Counted from the first letter of the stretch, positions 10,566 to 23,112 are shown. The stretch is DNA of 62,625 nucleotides from Zygnema cylindricum (GCA_037447655.1 JBBHKE010000864.1:130055-192679); one strand, 5' to 3'. A program made the numbers and translations. Notes: generated by a model not told the origin, from the sequence alone.

Positions 10566-11326
10566 TTGGTTAAAAGCCAAAGAGAAGCTTGCTCACCCGA
10601 AAATCGACTGCCGTGACCGGTGAGGGTGCTCTGACCCGGGTTGGTGGAACCACAATGTGAGTGGTAGGGGATTGGAGGGAAACTAAGTGACCACACTGCC
10701 AGCGGCCGCTAGTTAGATGTGGGGCGTGCTTAGGTCCTTAGGACTAAGGCGGGGTGGGCAGTGTAGCCACCACTGAAGCTCACTCCAATTACCTAGAGGC
10801 GAAACAAACTTGCCTTCTCTTAGCAATGATTCATGTGTAGAGGGAGGACTTGAAGCCATGAAGGGTGAGGATGTGAGGATTAGAGAGTAAAAGATCTTAA
10901 TGTAGTGGGAAGTGGAAAATTTTCTAATGGAGGAGAAGGAAAGTGGAGTACTTTACTTCTTCAAGAGCAAAAGAGTCCAGAAATGACTTAAAACATTTCA
11001 AACCCTAAATTGTTACTTTTGATTGATTTTAATTTTGCTGTTGCAAAATTTATGGTTAAATTTTACCTTTGAGAGCTTTCAATTTTGCTATTGCAAAATT
11101 TGTGGGGAAATTCTTACCTTTTGTTTCAATGTTGGGAAATTGAAAATTTGAATTTGTACCAACTTACTGTCAATGTCTTTTTATTTTCTCAGATCTTGAT
11201 CTTTTCAAAAGATCTGTTAAGGAGAAAAAGTCTTAGATAGGAGCAATCTAAGGACTTCAAATGTGCATCAAATTTCATTCGGAAATTATAGTCTATCTTT
11301 CTTTTGCTTGATTTCATTGTGTGATA
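10566..11326 (+). other. Gypsy-1 untranslated leader
   Basis: About 760 bp between the primer-binding site and the first plausible start codon. It contains a repeated TTTTGCTGTTGCAAAATTT segment at 11030-11105 and no long open frame. Confidence 0.6.
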
Positions 11327-11524
11327 ATGGCAAATTCTGCATGGAAACGTGAAATGGAGAATGCGTTGAATGTGTTGAAGAAGAGGACTGTGAAATTGGT
11401 CAAAAGATTTAATAATCATGCTGCCGCTGTGGATGAAACCATTTCCAAATTGAAAAGTGAATTGAAATTTGTCAAAGAAAATGGAAATGTTTCAAATGAG
11501 AAATTAGATGAATTATTAACTTAA
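11327..11524 (+). CDS. Gypsy-1 small N-terminal Gag-region ORF
   Basis: 65 codons from ATG 11327 to TAA 11522, charged and predicted helical/coiled-coil (for example VDETISKLKSELKFVKENG). It precedes the Gag ORF in another frame by 17 bp. It could be the N-terminus of Gag detached by a frameshift; I do not recognise it otherwise. Confidence 0.55.
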   Translation: MANSAWKREMENALNVLKKRTVKLVKRFNNHAAAVDETISKLKSELKFVKENGNVSNEKLDELLT

Positions 11525-11541
11525 TTCAGACCTAGAATGAT

Positions 11542-12138
11542 ATGAATGACCAAAAGGGTGAGAGTAGTAAAAGGAATGCCAGTTTTAGGGAGGATGATCA
11601 TGATACACCTAAGAAGATAAGGGATCTGAAATTGTCTATTAGTGAGGCACCATCGTTTGATGGTAAGAGGATCGATGAGTTGGATGCTTCGATTTTTCAT
11701 ATGGAATTTTATTTGGAGTCTAGAAATTGCGATCGTAATGATTACACTTCTTTTGCTGTTAACTGTCTGAAAGGCGATGCTCAAATTTGGTATTATACTC
11801 AGAGAAGGTCTAAATTGATTCTTGATAATGCTGATTTGGAAACTTATAAAACCGCGATCAAATCGCGTTTCTTATCTGTCACTTTTAAATCCAAAATGGA
11901 AGAAAAGTGGTTGAATTGTAAACAAACTGGATATATGAAGGATTATATTGTGGAATTTGACTCATCTAGCATTCATGTCATAGGTTTGACTGATGAAATG
12001 GCTAAATTGCATTTCTTGAACTATTTGAATCCTATATTGAAATCAAAACTAAAACATAAAATTTTTAATAATTTGAAGGAATTACAAGAAAAGTCATTGG
12101 AATTAGAGGATCAGTTGGGGTATAATCGGGAAACTTGA
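11542..12138 (+). CDS. gag: Gypsy-1 Gag capsid domain
   Basis: 198 codons with a typical retrotransposon Gag capsid pattern: FDGKRIDELDASIFHMEFYL, then an Ala/Trp-containing KGDAQIWYYTQ, then FKSKMEEKW and the leucine-rich ELQEKSLELEDQLG. Gag packages the element RNA in virus-like particles in the cytoplasm. The frame stops (TGA) and resumes at 12154 in the same frame, so Gag was longer. Confidence 0.85.
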   Translation: MNDQKGESSKRNASFREDDHDTPKKIRDLKLSISEAPSFDGKRIDELDASIFHMEFYLESRNCDRNDYTSFAVNCLKGDAQIWYYTQRRSKLILDNADLETYKTAIKSRFLSVTFKSKMEEKWLNCKQTGYMKDYIVEFDSSSIHVIGLTDEMAKLHFLNYLNPILKSKLKHKIFNNLKELQEKSLELEDQLGYNRET

Positions 12139-12153
12139 TCACTCAAGGGAAAT

Positions 12154-12719
12154 TTGAATGAAGTATCAGAGTGGGATGAGGAGGAATTTGTTGAACAGGG
12201 TCTGAATGCTGGTCTGGTGAATAGGCAAAATATCTTCAGGGGAAATCAAAAGGGTGGACATAGTGTTAATGCAGGAAATAAATTTAACAATAGAGGGGGG
12301 TACATTAAAAGTCCTAAACCAAGCATTAATGCCCAAAAGCCTAACCTTACCATCCCCACATGCACTATTTGTTAGAAAAAAGGTCATAGAGCATTTGAGT
12401 GTGCACAACTGAAAAAGATTAACTGTTATAACTGTAGAGAGGAGAGACATTTTAGTAGAGAGCGCATAAAACCCAAAAAGAAAGTCACTTGTTTCAAATG
12501 AGGTGTTATAACTGTAGAGAGGAGAGACATTTTAGTAGAGAGCGCATAAAACCCAAAAAGAAAGTCACTTGTTTCAAATGAGGAGGTCCAGATCATTACG
12601 CTAAAGACTGTACAGATAAAGGTTCTCTCAAATCAGTCGATGTAAATGAAGGTCTCCAAGAGGATATTGCATTATACCTAGCTGAGCAGGAAGCCCAGGA
12701 GGTGGGAAACGGAAAGAAC
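12154..12719 (+). pseudogene. Gypsy-1 Gag nucleocapsid with broken zinc knuckles
   Basis: After a basic, Asn/Gly-rich linker there are three knuckle remnants. The first (near 12358) is C-T-I-C-stop-K-K-G-H-x4-C, with a TAG inside the knuckle. The second (near 12424) is NCYNCREERHF. The third is CFK-stop-GGPDHYAKDC, where a TGA replaces the second Cys. The second knuckle region is duplicated as two 80-bp tandem copies (12424-12503 and 12504-12583), which shifts the frame. Nucleocapsid binding of RNA is therefore probably lost in this copy. Confidence 0.8.
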
Positions 12720-12736
12720 TAACTAAAAGTCCTCAG

Positions 12737-13390
12737 TTGAGTCAACCGGATCCTGAAGTTAAAGAGTTAACTTTGGAGGGCAAATTAATGAATGGAAAAG
12801 TTAGGATAGCTGAATTTATTATGATTCTCCCTAGACTGCATAGTTTAAAGAATCTTTCTGATGAAATTCTCAACAACAGACCTATGTTAGGACAGTTAAG
12901 TAACGATGACACTAGACACAGTTTGATTCGATTCGAGTTATTAGTGGAAGGAAAACCGTTGAGAGTAATGGTTGATTCAGGTGCCACACATAATTTTATT
13001 TCATATATAAATGTTTGTAGAGGAAAATAAAATTCCTACTGTCATAAGGGAAAAGCCTTTACATGTTCAAGTGGCAAATGGTAATATGTCCACATTAGAC
13101 TTACAAACTGACACGATAGAAGGTGATATCCAGGGTCATAAAATGAAAGTTGTGTGTGAAATAATGAGTTTGGGAAATGAAGAACTAATTTTGGGAAAGC
13201 CTTCGTTAACTGAACACAATCCTCAAGTTAATTGGGAAATTAACACCTTGAAAGTGAGGACTGAAAACGGTTGGAAGGTTTTGCAAGCATTATCTCCTAA
13301 TAAATTGCATAGGAATCATATAAATAACATAACCAGATTGGGAGTGGAAGGTTTGATATCTGCTAAACAATTTAAAAAGCACTTAAAAGA
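12737..13390 (+). pseudogene. Gypsy-1 aspartic protease, frameshifted
   Basis: The first part, in one frame (12737-13030), has the retropepsin catalytic site VMVDSGATHNFIS. The remainder is in the next frame from 13011 and has [10 protein letters not shown], the ILG-type second motif. The frameshift falls between them at about 13005-13015. The protease cleaves the Gag-Pol polyprotein. Confidence 0.85.
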
Positions 13391-15293
13391 TAAAACAAAT
13401 CATGCTTTCTTGTTATTAGTAACTGAGGCAGTTACTGATGAAAAGGGGGGAGAAAGCACTAACATTGATGTCATCACTAAATCAGACACCACTAAAACTT
13501 TCGAAAAACTAAAATCTGATTTTTTAAATGACATTAATACATCTGATGTTGCTGTTAAGGATTTGATTTTTGAATTTCAAGATGTTTTCCCAAGTGATTT
13601 ACCCTCGGGAAGGCCACCTTCCCGAGATGTAGAACATGTTGTTAACCTTCAACTTGGATGTAATCCTCTTGTCACAGAAATTTATAAACACAATTTCTTT
13701 GAGCAGGAGGAGTTAAAGAAACAGATCAAAGAACTCCTAGGGAAGGGACATATTCACCCTTGCAAATCAGCGTACGGAGCACCTGTTTTCTTCGTCAAAA
13801 AGAAGGACGGAACGTTGAGAATGTGTGTTGATTATCGTAGTCTGAATAAGATTACGGTGAATGATAAGTATCCGTTACCTTTAATTTTTGATTTGATAGA
13901 TCGTTTAAAGGGTGCTAAATTATTTTCGTTGATTGACCTGCGTAGTGGCTTTAATCAGGTGCCAATTAGAATTGAAGATGTTGATAAAACTGCTTTCAGG
14001 ACTAGGGTGGGTCATTTCGAATGGATAGTGATGCCATTCGGCTTAACGAATGCACCGCCTACTTACCAAAGATTAATGAACCAAACCTTTTCAGATTACA
14101 TAGATGAGTTTGTCCAAGTGTTTATAGATGATATTTTATTTTACAGTGAATCTAAAGAACAACATATAATTCATTTAAAAAAAGTGTTGGAAAGGTTAAG
14201 AGAAAGAAAATTATATGGAAAATTGTCAAAATCTAGTTTTCTTAAAAGTGAACAATTATTTTTGGGACATATAGTTAGTGGGGAAGGTGTTAAAACACAT
14301 CCATCCAAAATTTTAGCAATCCAAAATTGGAAACAACCTACTAATGTCACAGAAGTTAGATCGTTTTTGGGATTGACCACTTATTACAGGAAGTTTATCA
14401 CAAACTTCAATATGATGGCCGCACCTTTGACCGATTTACTTCGGGAGAAGGAGACGTTTGTGTGGGGAGCTGACCAAGAGGGAGCATTTGAGGAATTAAA
14501 AGGGAAGTTGACCTCTGCCCCTACACTAATGTATCCTGACCCTGCCGGGGAATTTGAAGTTCTGATCACTACTGATGCATCTGATAAAGGTCTAGGTGCA
14601 GTCATAAGTCAAAAATTCGGCAAACACTTTCATCCTATTGCTTTTGAGTCCAAAAAATTCAATGATGATGAAAAAAACGATACAGCACACGAAAAGGAAT
14701 TACTTGCAATTGTACATGCATTGGTGAAATGGCGTTGTTATTTGCATAATAAAAAATTTACAGTTCACTGTGATAATAAAGCACTCTCTTATTTACAGAG
14801 ATTAAGTGATGCGCAGATTATGATTGGCAAACACGTTAGGTGGATGCAGAAATTAACATATTTCAAATTTAATGTCAAACATATTTATGGGAAGTCAAAT
14901 ATAGTCGCAGATCCTTTAAGTAGATGGTTTGAAATAAGTGTTATGGTTCAAGATGAATTTTTTTTAGATACAGTTAGAAATGGTTATCATAAAGATCCTT
15001 ATTTTGTTGTGATTTACAAGAATATTTCGGGAGGGAATTCTGACCCATTGAATGAGAGGCATGTCAAAAACTTTAGACTAGAGGATGGTTTACTGTATTT
15101 GCAAATTGGGGATATATTATACATTCCTGAAGTGGGAGACTTAAAAAAACAAATTTTACGGGAAGCTTATGAGCATTTAGGACATTTAGGTCGAGATAAA
15201 ACTCTTAGTCGATTGCAAAGTAGATTATTGGCCTGGGATACCAAAGGAGGTGTCAAAACACATGGAAAGTTGTGTCCCTTGTCAACACAGTAA
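13011..15293 (+). CDS. pol: Gypsy-1 Pol: protease end, RT, RNase H, integrase start
   Basis: A 760-codon open frame. The RT region has [20 protein letters not shown], the DLRSGFNQV block, MPFGLTNAP and the catalytic box FIDD (14121-14132) where YxDD is usual. RNase H follows with [26 protein letters not shown] and DNKAL. The start of the integrase zinc domain, [15 protein letters not shown], is near the end. It stops in the middle of the zinc domain because of a frameshift near 15235; the Cys pair (CVPCQ) is in the next ORF. It is long and free of stops, so RT activity may have been lost late. Confidence 0.95.
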   Translation: MFVEENKIPTVIREKPLHVQVANGNMSTLDLQTDTIEGDIQGHKMKVVCEIMSLGNEELILGKPSLTEHNPQVNWEINTLKVRTENGWKVLQALSPNKLHRNHINNITRLGVEGLISAKQFKKHLKDKTNHAFLLLVTEAVTDEKGGESTNIDVITKSDTTKTFEKLKSDFLNDINTSDVAVKDLIFEFQDVFPSDLPSGRPPSRDVEHVVNLQLGCNPLVTEIYKHNFFEQEELKKQIKELLGKGHIHPCKSAYGAPVFFVKKKDGTLRMCVDYRSLNKITVNDKYPLPLIFDLIDRLKGAKLFSLIDLRSGFNQVPIRIEDVDKTAFRTRVGHFEWIVMPFGLTNAPPTYQRLMNQTFSDYIDEFVQVFIDDILFYSESKEQHIIHLKKVLERLRERKLYGKLSKSSFLKSEQLFLGHIVSGEGVKTHPSKILAIQNWKQPTNVTEVRSFLGLTTYYRKFITNFNMMAAPLTDLLREKETFVWGADQEGAFEELKGKLTSAPTLMYPDPAGEFEVLITTDASDKGLGAVISQKFGKHFHPIAFESKKFNDDEKNDTAHEKELLAIVHALVKWRCYLHNKKFTVHCDNKALSYLQRLSDAQIMIGKHVRWMQKLTYFKFNVKHIYGKSNIVADPLSRWFEISVMVQDEFFLDTVRNGYHKDPYFVVIYKNISGGNSDPLNERHVKNFRLEDGLLYLQIGDILYIPEVGDLKKQILREAYEHLGHLGRDKTLSRLQSRLLAWDTKGGVKTHGKLCPLSTQ

Positions 15294-15870
15294 ACCTAGT
15301 ACCCAAAAACCTAAAGGTCTCTTAAAACCTTTGGATATCCACGAAAGACCGTGGGAATCTGTCAGTATGGATTTTATTGTCAGGTTGCCTGCTACATCTA
15401 AAAGGAATGATAGTTTCATGGTCGTAGTCGATAGGTTCAATAAAATGGCAATCATTATCCCTTGCAAAACCACTCATTCAGTTGTAGATATTGCAAAGTT
15501 ATATTTTGACAACGTGGTCAGACATCATGGAGTCCCTCTATCTATAGTCAGTGATACAGATTCTAAATTTCCGTCTGCTTTTTGGAAAGAATTACAGCAA
15601 AATTTAGGCTCTGAATTGAAAATGAGTACCGCTTATCATCCTCAAACAGATAGACAAACAGAAAGGATGAACCGCACAGTAGAGGAAATGCTTAGGACTG
15701 TTTGCAGTGGAGTTCAGAACACATGGGAATCTAAATTGCCATTAATGGAATTTGCATACAATTCATGTAAACATGCTAGTACAAGATTCTCACCATTTAA
15801 AATTGCATACGAATACCAACCTAGAGAAGCATTGGACTTAATAACAAGGGTCACTCAAGAGAATAGATGA
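15250..15870 (+). CDS. Gypsy-1 integrase catalytic core
   Basis: 206 codons in a frame shifted from Pol. The zinc-domain Cys pair CVPCQHSK is followed by the DDE core: Asp in SMDFIVRLP, Asp in VSDTDSKF, and Glu in [19 protein letters not shown]. Between 15871 and 16217 the frame has many stops, so the linker to the C-terminal domain is destroyed in this copy. Confidence 0.9.
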   Translation: MSKHMESCVPCQHSKPSTQKPKGLLKPLDIHERPWESVSMDFIVRLPATSKRNDSFMVVVDRFNKMAIIIPCKTTHSVVDIAKLYFDNVVRHHGVPLSIVSDTDSKFPSAFWKELQQNLGSELKMSTAYHPQTDRQTERMNRTVEEMLRTVCSGVQNTWESKLPLMEFAYNSCKHASTRFSPFKIAYEYQPREALDLITRVTQENR

Positions 15871-16217
15871 TATAGAACAGAGTTTTGGGAATACGTTCAA
15901 CAGTTTGGATAAATGTCCAGGTTGCATTAGTGGAGGCACAAAGGAGGCAAGAATTAAATGCTAACCGCAAACGGGGTGATTAGATGTTACGCACAGGTGA
16001 AAAGGTTTGGCTTTCTACAACTCATTACAGGTGCAATATTGAGGGACAATCGGATCCTACGGGGAAATTTGCTCCTAAGTACATTGGACCATTTACTGTA
16101 ATCCAGATGATATCGTCAGTTGCTGCCAAATTAGACTTCTCGCCTTGAACAAAAATTCATCCAGTGATACACATCAACCAATTGAAACCAGTGAATCTTT
16201 GACCAACTGAAGGAGAA

Positions 16218-16424
16218 TTGGAATTGGATCCCTCAATAATTATAGAACTTGAAGTCAACACATTGGTAATAGATTCGGTTGGTCAACGGTTTAGAATCGG
16301 CGATACTATATTCTGGCAAGTGCATTATCTAGGATGGCCTGAGGATGAGTTGACTTTAGAGGTTAAAAATTCTGAGTTTTTACAGAGGTATTGGAAGGAT
16401 CATAATATAGAAGTCCCGTCTTGA
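16218..16424 (+). CDS. Gypsy-1 C-terminal chromodomain-like segment
   Basis: 68 codons. FWQVHYLGWPEDELTLEV followed by SEFLQRYWKDH matches the core of integrase chromodomains (a W/YxGxP turn, then a Thr-Trp-Glu-like strand and a C-terminal helix). The first aromatic cage residues are hard to place. In chromoviruses this domain binds methylated histone tails to direct integration; that role is family knowledge. Confidence 0.7.
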   Translation: MELDPSIIIELEVNTLVIDSVGQRFRIGDTIFWQVHYLGWPEDELTLEVKNSEFLQRYWKDHNIEVPS

Positions 16425-16486
16425 GAATTTAAGGTGTTTAACTGAGGGTGTTTAACTGAGGTCAGTTAAAAATAAAGAAGAGATGA

Positions 16487-17455
16487 TGTAATAGCAATAG
16501 GGGAACGAACTTGTTTATAAAGGGGTATTTAGGTATTATGATTAAAGAGTACTATATTTGGTAGACGTCCGCGAAAGAATCACGCTATTTGGAGTTATAT
16601 TTTAAAATTTATAGCGATGGGTATATTTAGGTGACAGCGTGGGGTCTAAATAACAAGTGGGTATCATTGAAACGGGTTAAGGGTCAAATTAGAACCGAAA
16701 TTATGCGTGTACGTTTCATAAAGTTTTAACGAAACGTTTAGTATGCACGGTGGTTGGTTTCGTACAAATTTTAGTACGAAACGTCACTTTTACTTAAGGG
16801 AATTTCGTAGGAAGTTTCGCGTGCGAAATTTGTTACGCACGATCGTGCGAAGTCGCGTTTCGTTTGGCGCGCACTTTTGCACGTAAATGTTACGTAGTGA
16901 AACGTAACGTTTGATTGGTTAGTAAAGTGCTAAGTAGTTAGTAAGAGATTTTGCATGTTTTTGCATTGGTCAGTCTGAGTCTTTGCTGATCAATGACTGG
17001 CCCAGGTAAAAGCCTGTTAAAACGGAGCGTTGACTCTGGCCTGGCGAGTCCAGAGCGATGATGGATAAATAGTGAAGTGTAAGAGGAGAGTAGACATCTT
17101 TTCCTTTGGAAAAATTTGTGGAAATTCCGGTTAATCTTGGTCCTGAGTGATTAATACCAAATTGGAGAAAATGCATTTTGCATTGAAATCTCTTACTAAC
17201 TAAATAGTGTTTTGGTAGTTAAGAGGTAGAATTATTAAGAGTGGAGAGTAGTGGAAAACACTTTAATAAGAAGGTTTTAGTCACGAGGGCAAGAGACCAA
17301 GCTAATGTTATGTGGACAGAAGCTTTTTCTAATTTAAAGTTTATCCTTATGTGAGTGCTGTCCAATGTGGATGTGTATTTTCCAATGTGTGAAATGTGTG
17401 GTTGGGATTGTTTGTAGTAATGGGATTTTTCTGAGAGGTAAGAGATCCTGTTACA
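16487..17455 (+). repeat. Gypsy-1 3' LTR
   Basis: 969 bp, about 97% identical to the 5' LTR. It is preceded by a purine-rich tract (AAATAAAGAAGAGATGA, ending at 16486) that serves as the plus-strand primer. Confidence 0.95.
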
Positions 17456-18126
17456 GAGAGTATACGCTATTTTTTTCCATGCTCGTCACGTGCATATACG
17501 TACAAAAATGACAAGCATGTACGGAAAAAAAACCGTTAGGGTCTCGAATCTACACTTTCATTTATGAGTCATTTGCAAAATTGTACAACCTCCTCGTCTC
17601 TCCCCATCTTTTTCATTCGACCGCTCCTCTTCCTCTCATCTCTAAATTAAATGTATTATTAATAGCATTGAATGAAAGATATATTTTTTTCCTTTTTTTT
17701 ATATTTTTGGTCTCATTTTGATAGCATATCGAATGATAAATAGTAAGAAAAATAAATCAAGAAACCATGGCAAAAATTTTACGAGTTGATGACGTCACAA
17801 GGTAGCATGACTTCGCAAGGTAACATGACTTCGCAATGTCACAAAACCCTTAAGATCTACAATGTCACAAAAACCTCGATATCTACAACCGTCGCCGTTT
17901 TTGTAGACGTCACCAATTTTAGGAAGTTTTGTAGTTGTCTACATTTTGTTTCGTACTATCGTAGGTTGTCACATATTTTGTAGACGTCTACAACTGTCAT
18001 ATATTTGAAGTAATGAAGGGGCAAGTAATGATTGACAAAGGAACACTTTGAAAAGTACACCGTAAAATCTGCGCTAAAATCCAAAGTAATGTTTCAAAGT
18101 TTTGGTTAGATGGGAACACGCCCTTA

Positions 18127-20449
18127 GGGACACTTGAAATCCGGGTCCGCCTAATCAACCCTAAAAAACAAAGTAAATTTGCTAAGTTTCAAGTACATGG
18201 CGACACACCTTTACTTTGGATTTCCGTGAAGATACTCAATACTACTTTGAAAAGCGTCCCAATTTGTGAAATGTGTGAATATTATGTGTGAAAATCAAAT
18301 CGAGACTTCAAAATGTGACGGTTGTAGACGTTGGTACAACTTGTGACAATTTAAGACGATTACGAAACGTTCAACAATTGGTGACGTCTACAAAAACAAC
18401 AACGATTATAGACGTCTAGTTTTTTGTGACATTGTAGATATTTAGGGTTTTGCGACATTTTGACATCATGCTAACTTGTGACAACATCCATGTCACTGAT
18501 TCAAGAACTCTTAGCCATTATCAACTTTTCTTACTAGATTCGCCATAAAATTATACCTAAACTCCTATAGGTAGTCAAAAGAATTATGTTTCAACGATAT
18601 TTCATGTCATACCAATATTGTCATATCTTATTCTAAAAAGTGTGAGATGAAATCAATAGTGTGAGAGGGAGAGGGGAGAGCGAAGATGGCGTAAAATTTT
18701 GAAAAGGATCCATGAGTGAAAGTAGAGGTTCGAGACTCTTGTAAATTTTTTTTTCGTACATGCGCGTGACGGTCTGTGAGAAAAATACACCGCGAATCGT
18801 AATTAGAGTAAAAAAGCAAAAAATAAAATAAAAAATTACTAACTCTATTTTGGGTAATCAACCCTTTTCAAAAAAAAAAAAATACTCTAATTTATAAATA
18901 ACTCTTATTTGGGCATAAATTTGGGCGCTGATTATATCTACTGTAAATTAGGTACTCGTATAATACTTGACAAAACGTACAGTTTCACGTCATTATGATG
19001 TTTGCACTACGTGGTTTGTTAAAACGTAATTAAATGATAACGACGTGTATTAAATCATTATTTGCACTTTTTTACTTCATAAAATACAAGTTTGCACAGT
19101 TAGACACTGACCGTACGCCACACTATTTTAAACGACACTGTATTAGGGTTATTAACGCTTATTCAAAAAATACCTTAAATAATGTAAAGAATAATCTAGA
19201 ATAATGTACATATTTTATGGTGATAGAGTCAATATTTGGGGCGACATAATTAGCGTTTATAAAGCTAATCATGATTTGCTGTAGCGAGCACTCTCCCTTG
19301 TCCTAAAATTTTCACACTCGTGTGGCTCGTGGAAAGTTTGTCATTCGTTGTTTGAGTGATACTTTACTTCAAATCACCTCGCGAACTGAGTTTTGATAAT
19401 GAATTCTCTAGTCTAGAGGTTGATTGGTGGAATAAGCCAAAATGAGTTCACAAGATGACAAACATGGAGTACATTTAAAGTATCGAATTGACTTTGATTG
19501 TACAGTGGTAAGAGTATTTTTTATGTATGACAAAAGTTATTCGCGTTTGGGACTGAATTTTGGGGGAAAACGACAATTTTTTTTTGATACTTTAATACAT
19601 GGGGGTACCCCTTTAACAGTGACGCTTAGTGTTTGCAACTACACAACGACCAAATTTCAATCTGATTTGCAATCAACTATCACCCATTACGTGCAAGCCG
19701 TTTTCCACTTTTTTCCTTCAAAGCGAAAGTCGTGTCCCCATGTAATTGTAACTTAAGGTGAAGTTCCATTGGACTAATTAACAGGAATACGCACATCTCC
19801 ACAAAAAAGACCGTACCACAAATTTTGTTTTTTTCCGAAAAGAATATTAGTAAGAATCTTGCCAATATTCTCCAAAGGACAAGGAGCTATCAATGATCGT
19901 TGGATATTGATTCGAGAAGTATTCGCTTCAATTTTTTTTGTAACAGGCAACCCACGTCCACCTCAAGTAGGTACTGAAATCGAAAAGTCCAGACACGTTG
20001 GATAATAACGACACATGTTATGATGGAAAACTAACAGAATTCAAAAAATTTGCACAAATCCAAATGTACTTTACCTTGCAATGTCTACTCGAAAATACAA
20101 AATTTATCTCGTAACGCTCTTTTGTCACACTCTTTTTGGCAAGGCTCATTCTTTACCCGAAAAAACAAGAACCCTAAAAATATGAGTTGGTTTATGAAAA
20201 GTTGTTTGAAAAGAGTACAAAAGTTGTGCCGTACGATGAATTGGAACATATATTTATGGTACCCACATAAAGATTAACGATTTTCAATATTAGATCTTAG
20301 CTCACGTGGATCCATTCAATTTTAGAACACATTCTCTACAAACTCTACGTGATAAAACATTTTCCAAAATATAACAACCAGAAATGTTGGTCCTACAATT
20401 TCATAATTTTCCGATAGAACATATGCTTAAGCGAACTTACTTTGTATTG
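18127..20449. other. Repeat-derived stretch without a gene
   Basis: It contains remnants of both MITE families: TACACCGCGAATCGTAATTA near 18786 is a TA-type end, and several TGTAGACGTC palindromes lie near 18300-18470. Open frames near 18628-18861 and 19442-19865 are short, overlap on both strands and show no domain. Confidence 0.5.
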
Positions 20450-20454
20450 TAGCG

Positions 20455-21458
20455 TGCAATTCTGTGTCCTCTATTGGATTGCAGAATTGAAGTTGCCTCT
20501 AGGTAGTTTTCACCTAACCCACTTTCGACCACAACCACTGTTGCCCAAGTAGATAAGTTGACAATCTGACTGCACCCCTGTGCAATCTAGACTCCTCTGA
20601 GTCTGTAGCAAAAACAATCAATGAAACGGCCAACCAGTCGATAAATTATGAGGTGGTAAAGATGCCAATTCATCAAACTCTACAAGAGAGAGGTGGTTGT
20701 TTACTGAAAATTTGCTAAGTCCTAATCCCCTCTCACAACCTGTATCTACTGCAGTACAATCGAATCAAATAACTATACAATACAGAAAGGTTTTACGACC
20801 GATGTCCTTTCTGTAAGGCTTGTGTACGACAAGGCCATTGAGTGGACATGTGTCCATATTTTACTCGTCCCTATGTTTCGCGGAATTCTCGCAACCAAAT
20901 GTTATCTCTCCACGTGGCGCCAGGTCATGCCACGTCTGAAAAACGCTAAATTGACCATTTCGGGATCTCGACGGCGATATGTGCCGTTGGATCAAAAACA
21001 TACATTTAATGTTAGCCGTTAAAACAAATGTTCGATTCATTTGTTTCGTGCGGGATCGAGTTCACACTATATACTAACTAGTTATATGTCCCCTCATTCG
21101 TAATTTCGTTAATCGGATAAAGATCATAACACAATTTAAGTAATTATCACACCTATTGTAATTTAACGAGCTCCTACGATAGATTGGTTAGAGCTACCGG
21201 CTACGCCTCGCTCTGCTGGTCCGAGGTTCGAGTCCTATCGGATTTAACCTTTTGTTGAAAGTGACTTATGCCACTCTTTAGTCGTGCCTATGGAGCTAAG
21301 GCCGCCATGGCTCCACTACTCTCTCTCTTTTTTAGTGACTACAACAAATATAGGGGATAGAGGAAAGAATTGGAGGCAAACTACGTGCGCTTTTCCTTTT
21401 TTTTTCTATTAAGCTATCCAGACCTAGAAAATACTCCATAAATCAAGTGATTTCAACA
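20455..21458 (-). repeat. Copia-1 3' LTR
   Basis: In element sense it begins TGTTGAAATC at 21458. The purine tract CTAGAAAATAAGGGGAG lies just inside (21459-21475). A tRNA-like segment on the opposite strand is at 21170-21242. Confidence 0.9.
21170..21242 (+). other. tRNA-like segment inside Copia-1 LTR (antisense to element)
   Basis: TAGATTGGTTAGAGC resembles a tRNA D-arm/A box, and GGTTCGAGTCC (21225-21235) is an exact B-box. A stem ACCGG/CTGGT lies between. The acceptor and T stems do not close fully, so this is not a standard tRNA gene. The other LTR carries the same segment at 26506-26576. Confidence 0.65.
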
Positions 21459-21571
21459 CTCCCCTTATTTTCTAGTCTAATTTTAAATTTTCTTTCAATC
21501 CACATTTTTTCCCGACAATATTTTAACTTGGGAGAGGGCACAGGTTTGGTCATCATGTCAGCTACCATTTC

Positions 21572-21997
21572 TTAATCAGACCTATACACAAGATTCACGA
21601 TTATATTTTCAACTTTTTCCCTCACGAAGCTCAATCTTATGTCCATATACTTAGCTTTGAAATGATGTTTTGGATTGGCTGCAATTGCAATGGCAGCCTG
21701 ATTATCACAAAAGACTTCATTGAATCCCTTCTTCATGTACCCCTGTTCTTTCAACAAAGACTTGACCCACATTAACTCTTTCACAGCAGAACAAGAGGCT
21801 ATTTACTCAACCTCCATAGTAGACTGAGCAACCACCTTTTTTTGCTTGCTACTCCAACTGCAAGCACCTTCCCCCACATACAACACATACCCAAAAGTGC
21901 ATCTTCTCATAGGTGCATCCCCATAACTGGCAATACTCCAAGTAATGATATCAGTGTTCTCTCGTCCGAAATGCAACCATAACTCTTTAGTTAACAT
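21572..21997 (-). pseudogene. Copia-1 RNase H
   Basis: Two fragments. CSWSSKQKKVVAQSTMEVE is the classic copia RNase H motif (SxKQxxVAxSTxExE). The C-terminal part, EVFCDNQAAIAIAANPKHH, has the DNxxA catalytic block. A stop separates them at about 21800. Confidence 0.9.
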
Positions 21998-22272
21998 GAG
22001 ATATCTAATGACTCTCTTGGCTGCCTCCTTTTCTCTCTTCCTAAGATCATTAAGACTCCTACTGATTAATCCTTTGATGCCGCTATATCCGGCTTGGTAC
22101 AGTTCATAAAGTATATTAGACTTCCTACAACGTGCGTGTAAGGGATAGACTTCATAAACTCTCTCTATTCTGGACTAATTTAATCATCTAAGATTATCAC
22201 TCCTCATTCTACACTTTGATCACTTACTTTCTTCAAGTTTATGGGAGAGGTACAACTGTTTGCCTTTTCGAT

Positions 22273-23112
22273 CTAGAATTTCTCAAGCATGTTACCTATT
22301 GCTTCTTTCTTAGTAAGATTAGTGATCCTTTTCCCCCTATCTCTCTCCATGTGGATTCCCAAAATATATCTTGCTTCCTGTAAATCCTTCATGTCAAATA
22401 TGCTTCTAAGATCTTTCTCTAACTTATTGATCTTTTCCAAAGACTTACTTAACACAGGCAAATCATCCATATAAATTGCAATAAAAATCACACCATTCTC
22501 ATTTTCAAACATATAGATAGAATGGTCAGAGCTAATCTGGATATATCCTAAACTAGTGAGAAACTCATCTAGTTTGTTATTCCACTGTCGGGGAGCTTGC
22601 TTTAGTCGATATATAGAATTTATGAGCATGCAGACTTTGCTCTCTTCTCCTTCCGCCACGAACACCTCTAGTTGACGCATACAAATTTCTTTCTCTAACT
22701 CACCATTGAGAAAAGCGGTCTTAATATCCATCTTGTGTATTTTCATTTCTTCCGCTCCCGCTAAACTGAGGAGAATTCTTAGTGATGGGAACGGAACATT
22801 TGGAGCAAAAGTTTCCTCATAGTCAATCCCCTCATTTTGGGTGAACCCCTTTGCTACCAACCGAGCCTTATATCTTTCAATGGTATTATCAGTTTATAGT
22901 TTAAACACCACTTTATAACCAATCGGTTTTCTTTTCGGGGGACAGTCTGCTAGTTCCCAAGTATTTGCTTCCATTATGGAGGCCATCTCATCATTTATGG
23001 CTCTAATCCATCTGTCTTTCTTGAGACTGTTCACTTCTTTCGAGTATGGCTGAAGCTCATTAGGGTGAGATAGCTTAGTTACCTTATGAGCGACCTGTTT
23101 TTCTTGTATCAT
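22273..23112 (-). pseudogene. Copia-1 reverse transcriptase
   Basis: The N-terminal part (22894-23112) has the copia entry block with RWIRAINDEM and NTWEL. The main part (22273-22860) has VAKGFTQNEGIDYEETFAP, KMDIKTAFLNGELEKEI, the YRLKQAPRQW block and YMDD at the active site. A stop near 22890 separates them, so the copy is not expected to make active RT. Confidence 0.9.

Larger units (their letters stand above)
9584..17455 (+). mobile_element. Gypsy-1: complete Ty3/gypsy chromovirus, 7.9 kb
   Basis: Two 968/969-bp LTRs (TGTAA...TTACA) bound an internal region with a primer-binding site, Gag, protease, RT, RNase H, integrase and a chromodomain-like tail. The target duplication GAGAG is perfect (9579-9583 and 17456-17460). 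The LTRs differ at roughly 33 positions by my hand count (about 3%), so the insertion is not recent. The frame is broken at the second zinc knuckle, within the protease and around the integrase, so it is probably not autonomous now. It sits inside MITE copy A. Confidence 0.95.
9272..18126. mobile_element. Harbinger-like MITE (copy A), split by Gypsy-1
   Basis: TTA-GGGCGTGTTCCCATGT at the left is matched by an inverted ATGGGAACACGCCC-TTA at the right. Removing the Gypsy-1 insertion leaves about 970 bp, close to the 903-bp copy B at 47826-48728 with which both halves align. The right half contains several TGTAGACGTCTACAA-type palindromes. There is no transposase; one must be supplied in trans. 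Confidence 0.85.
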
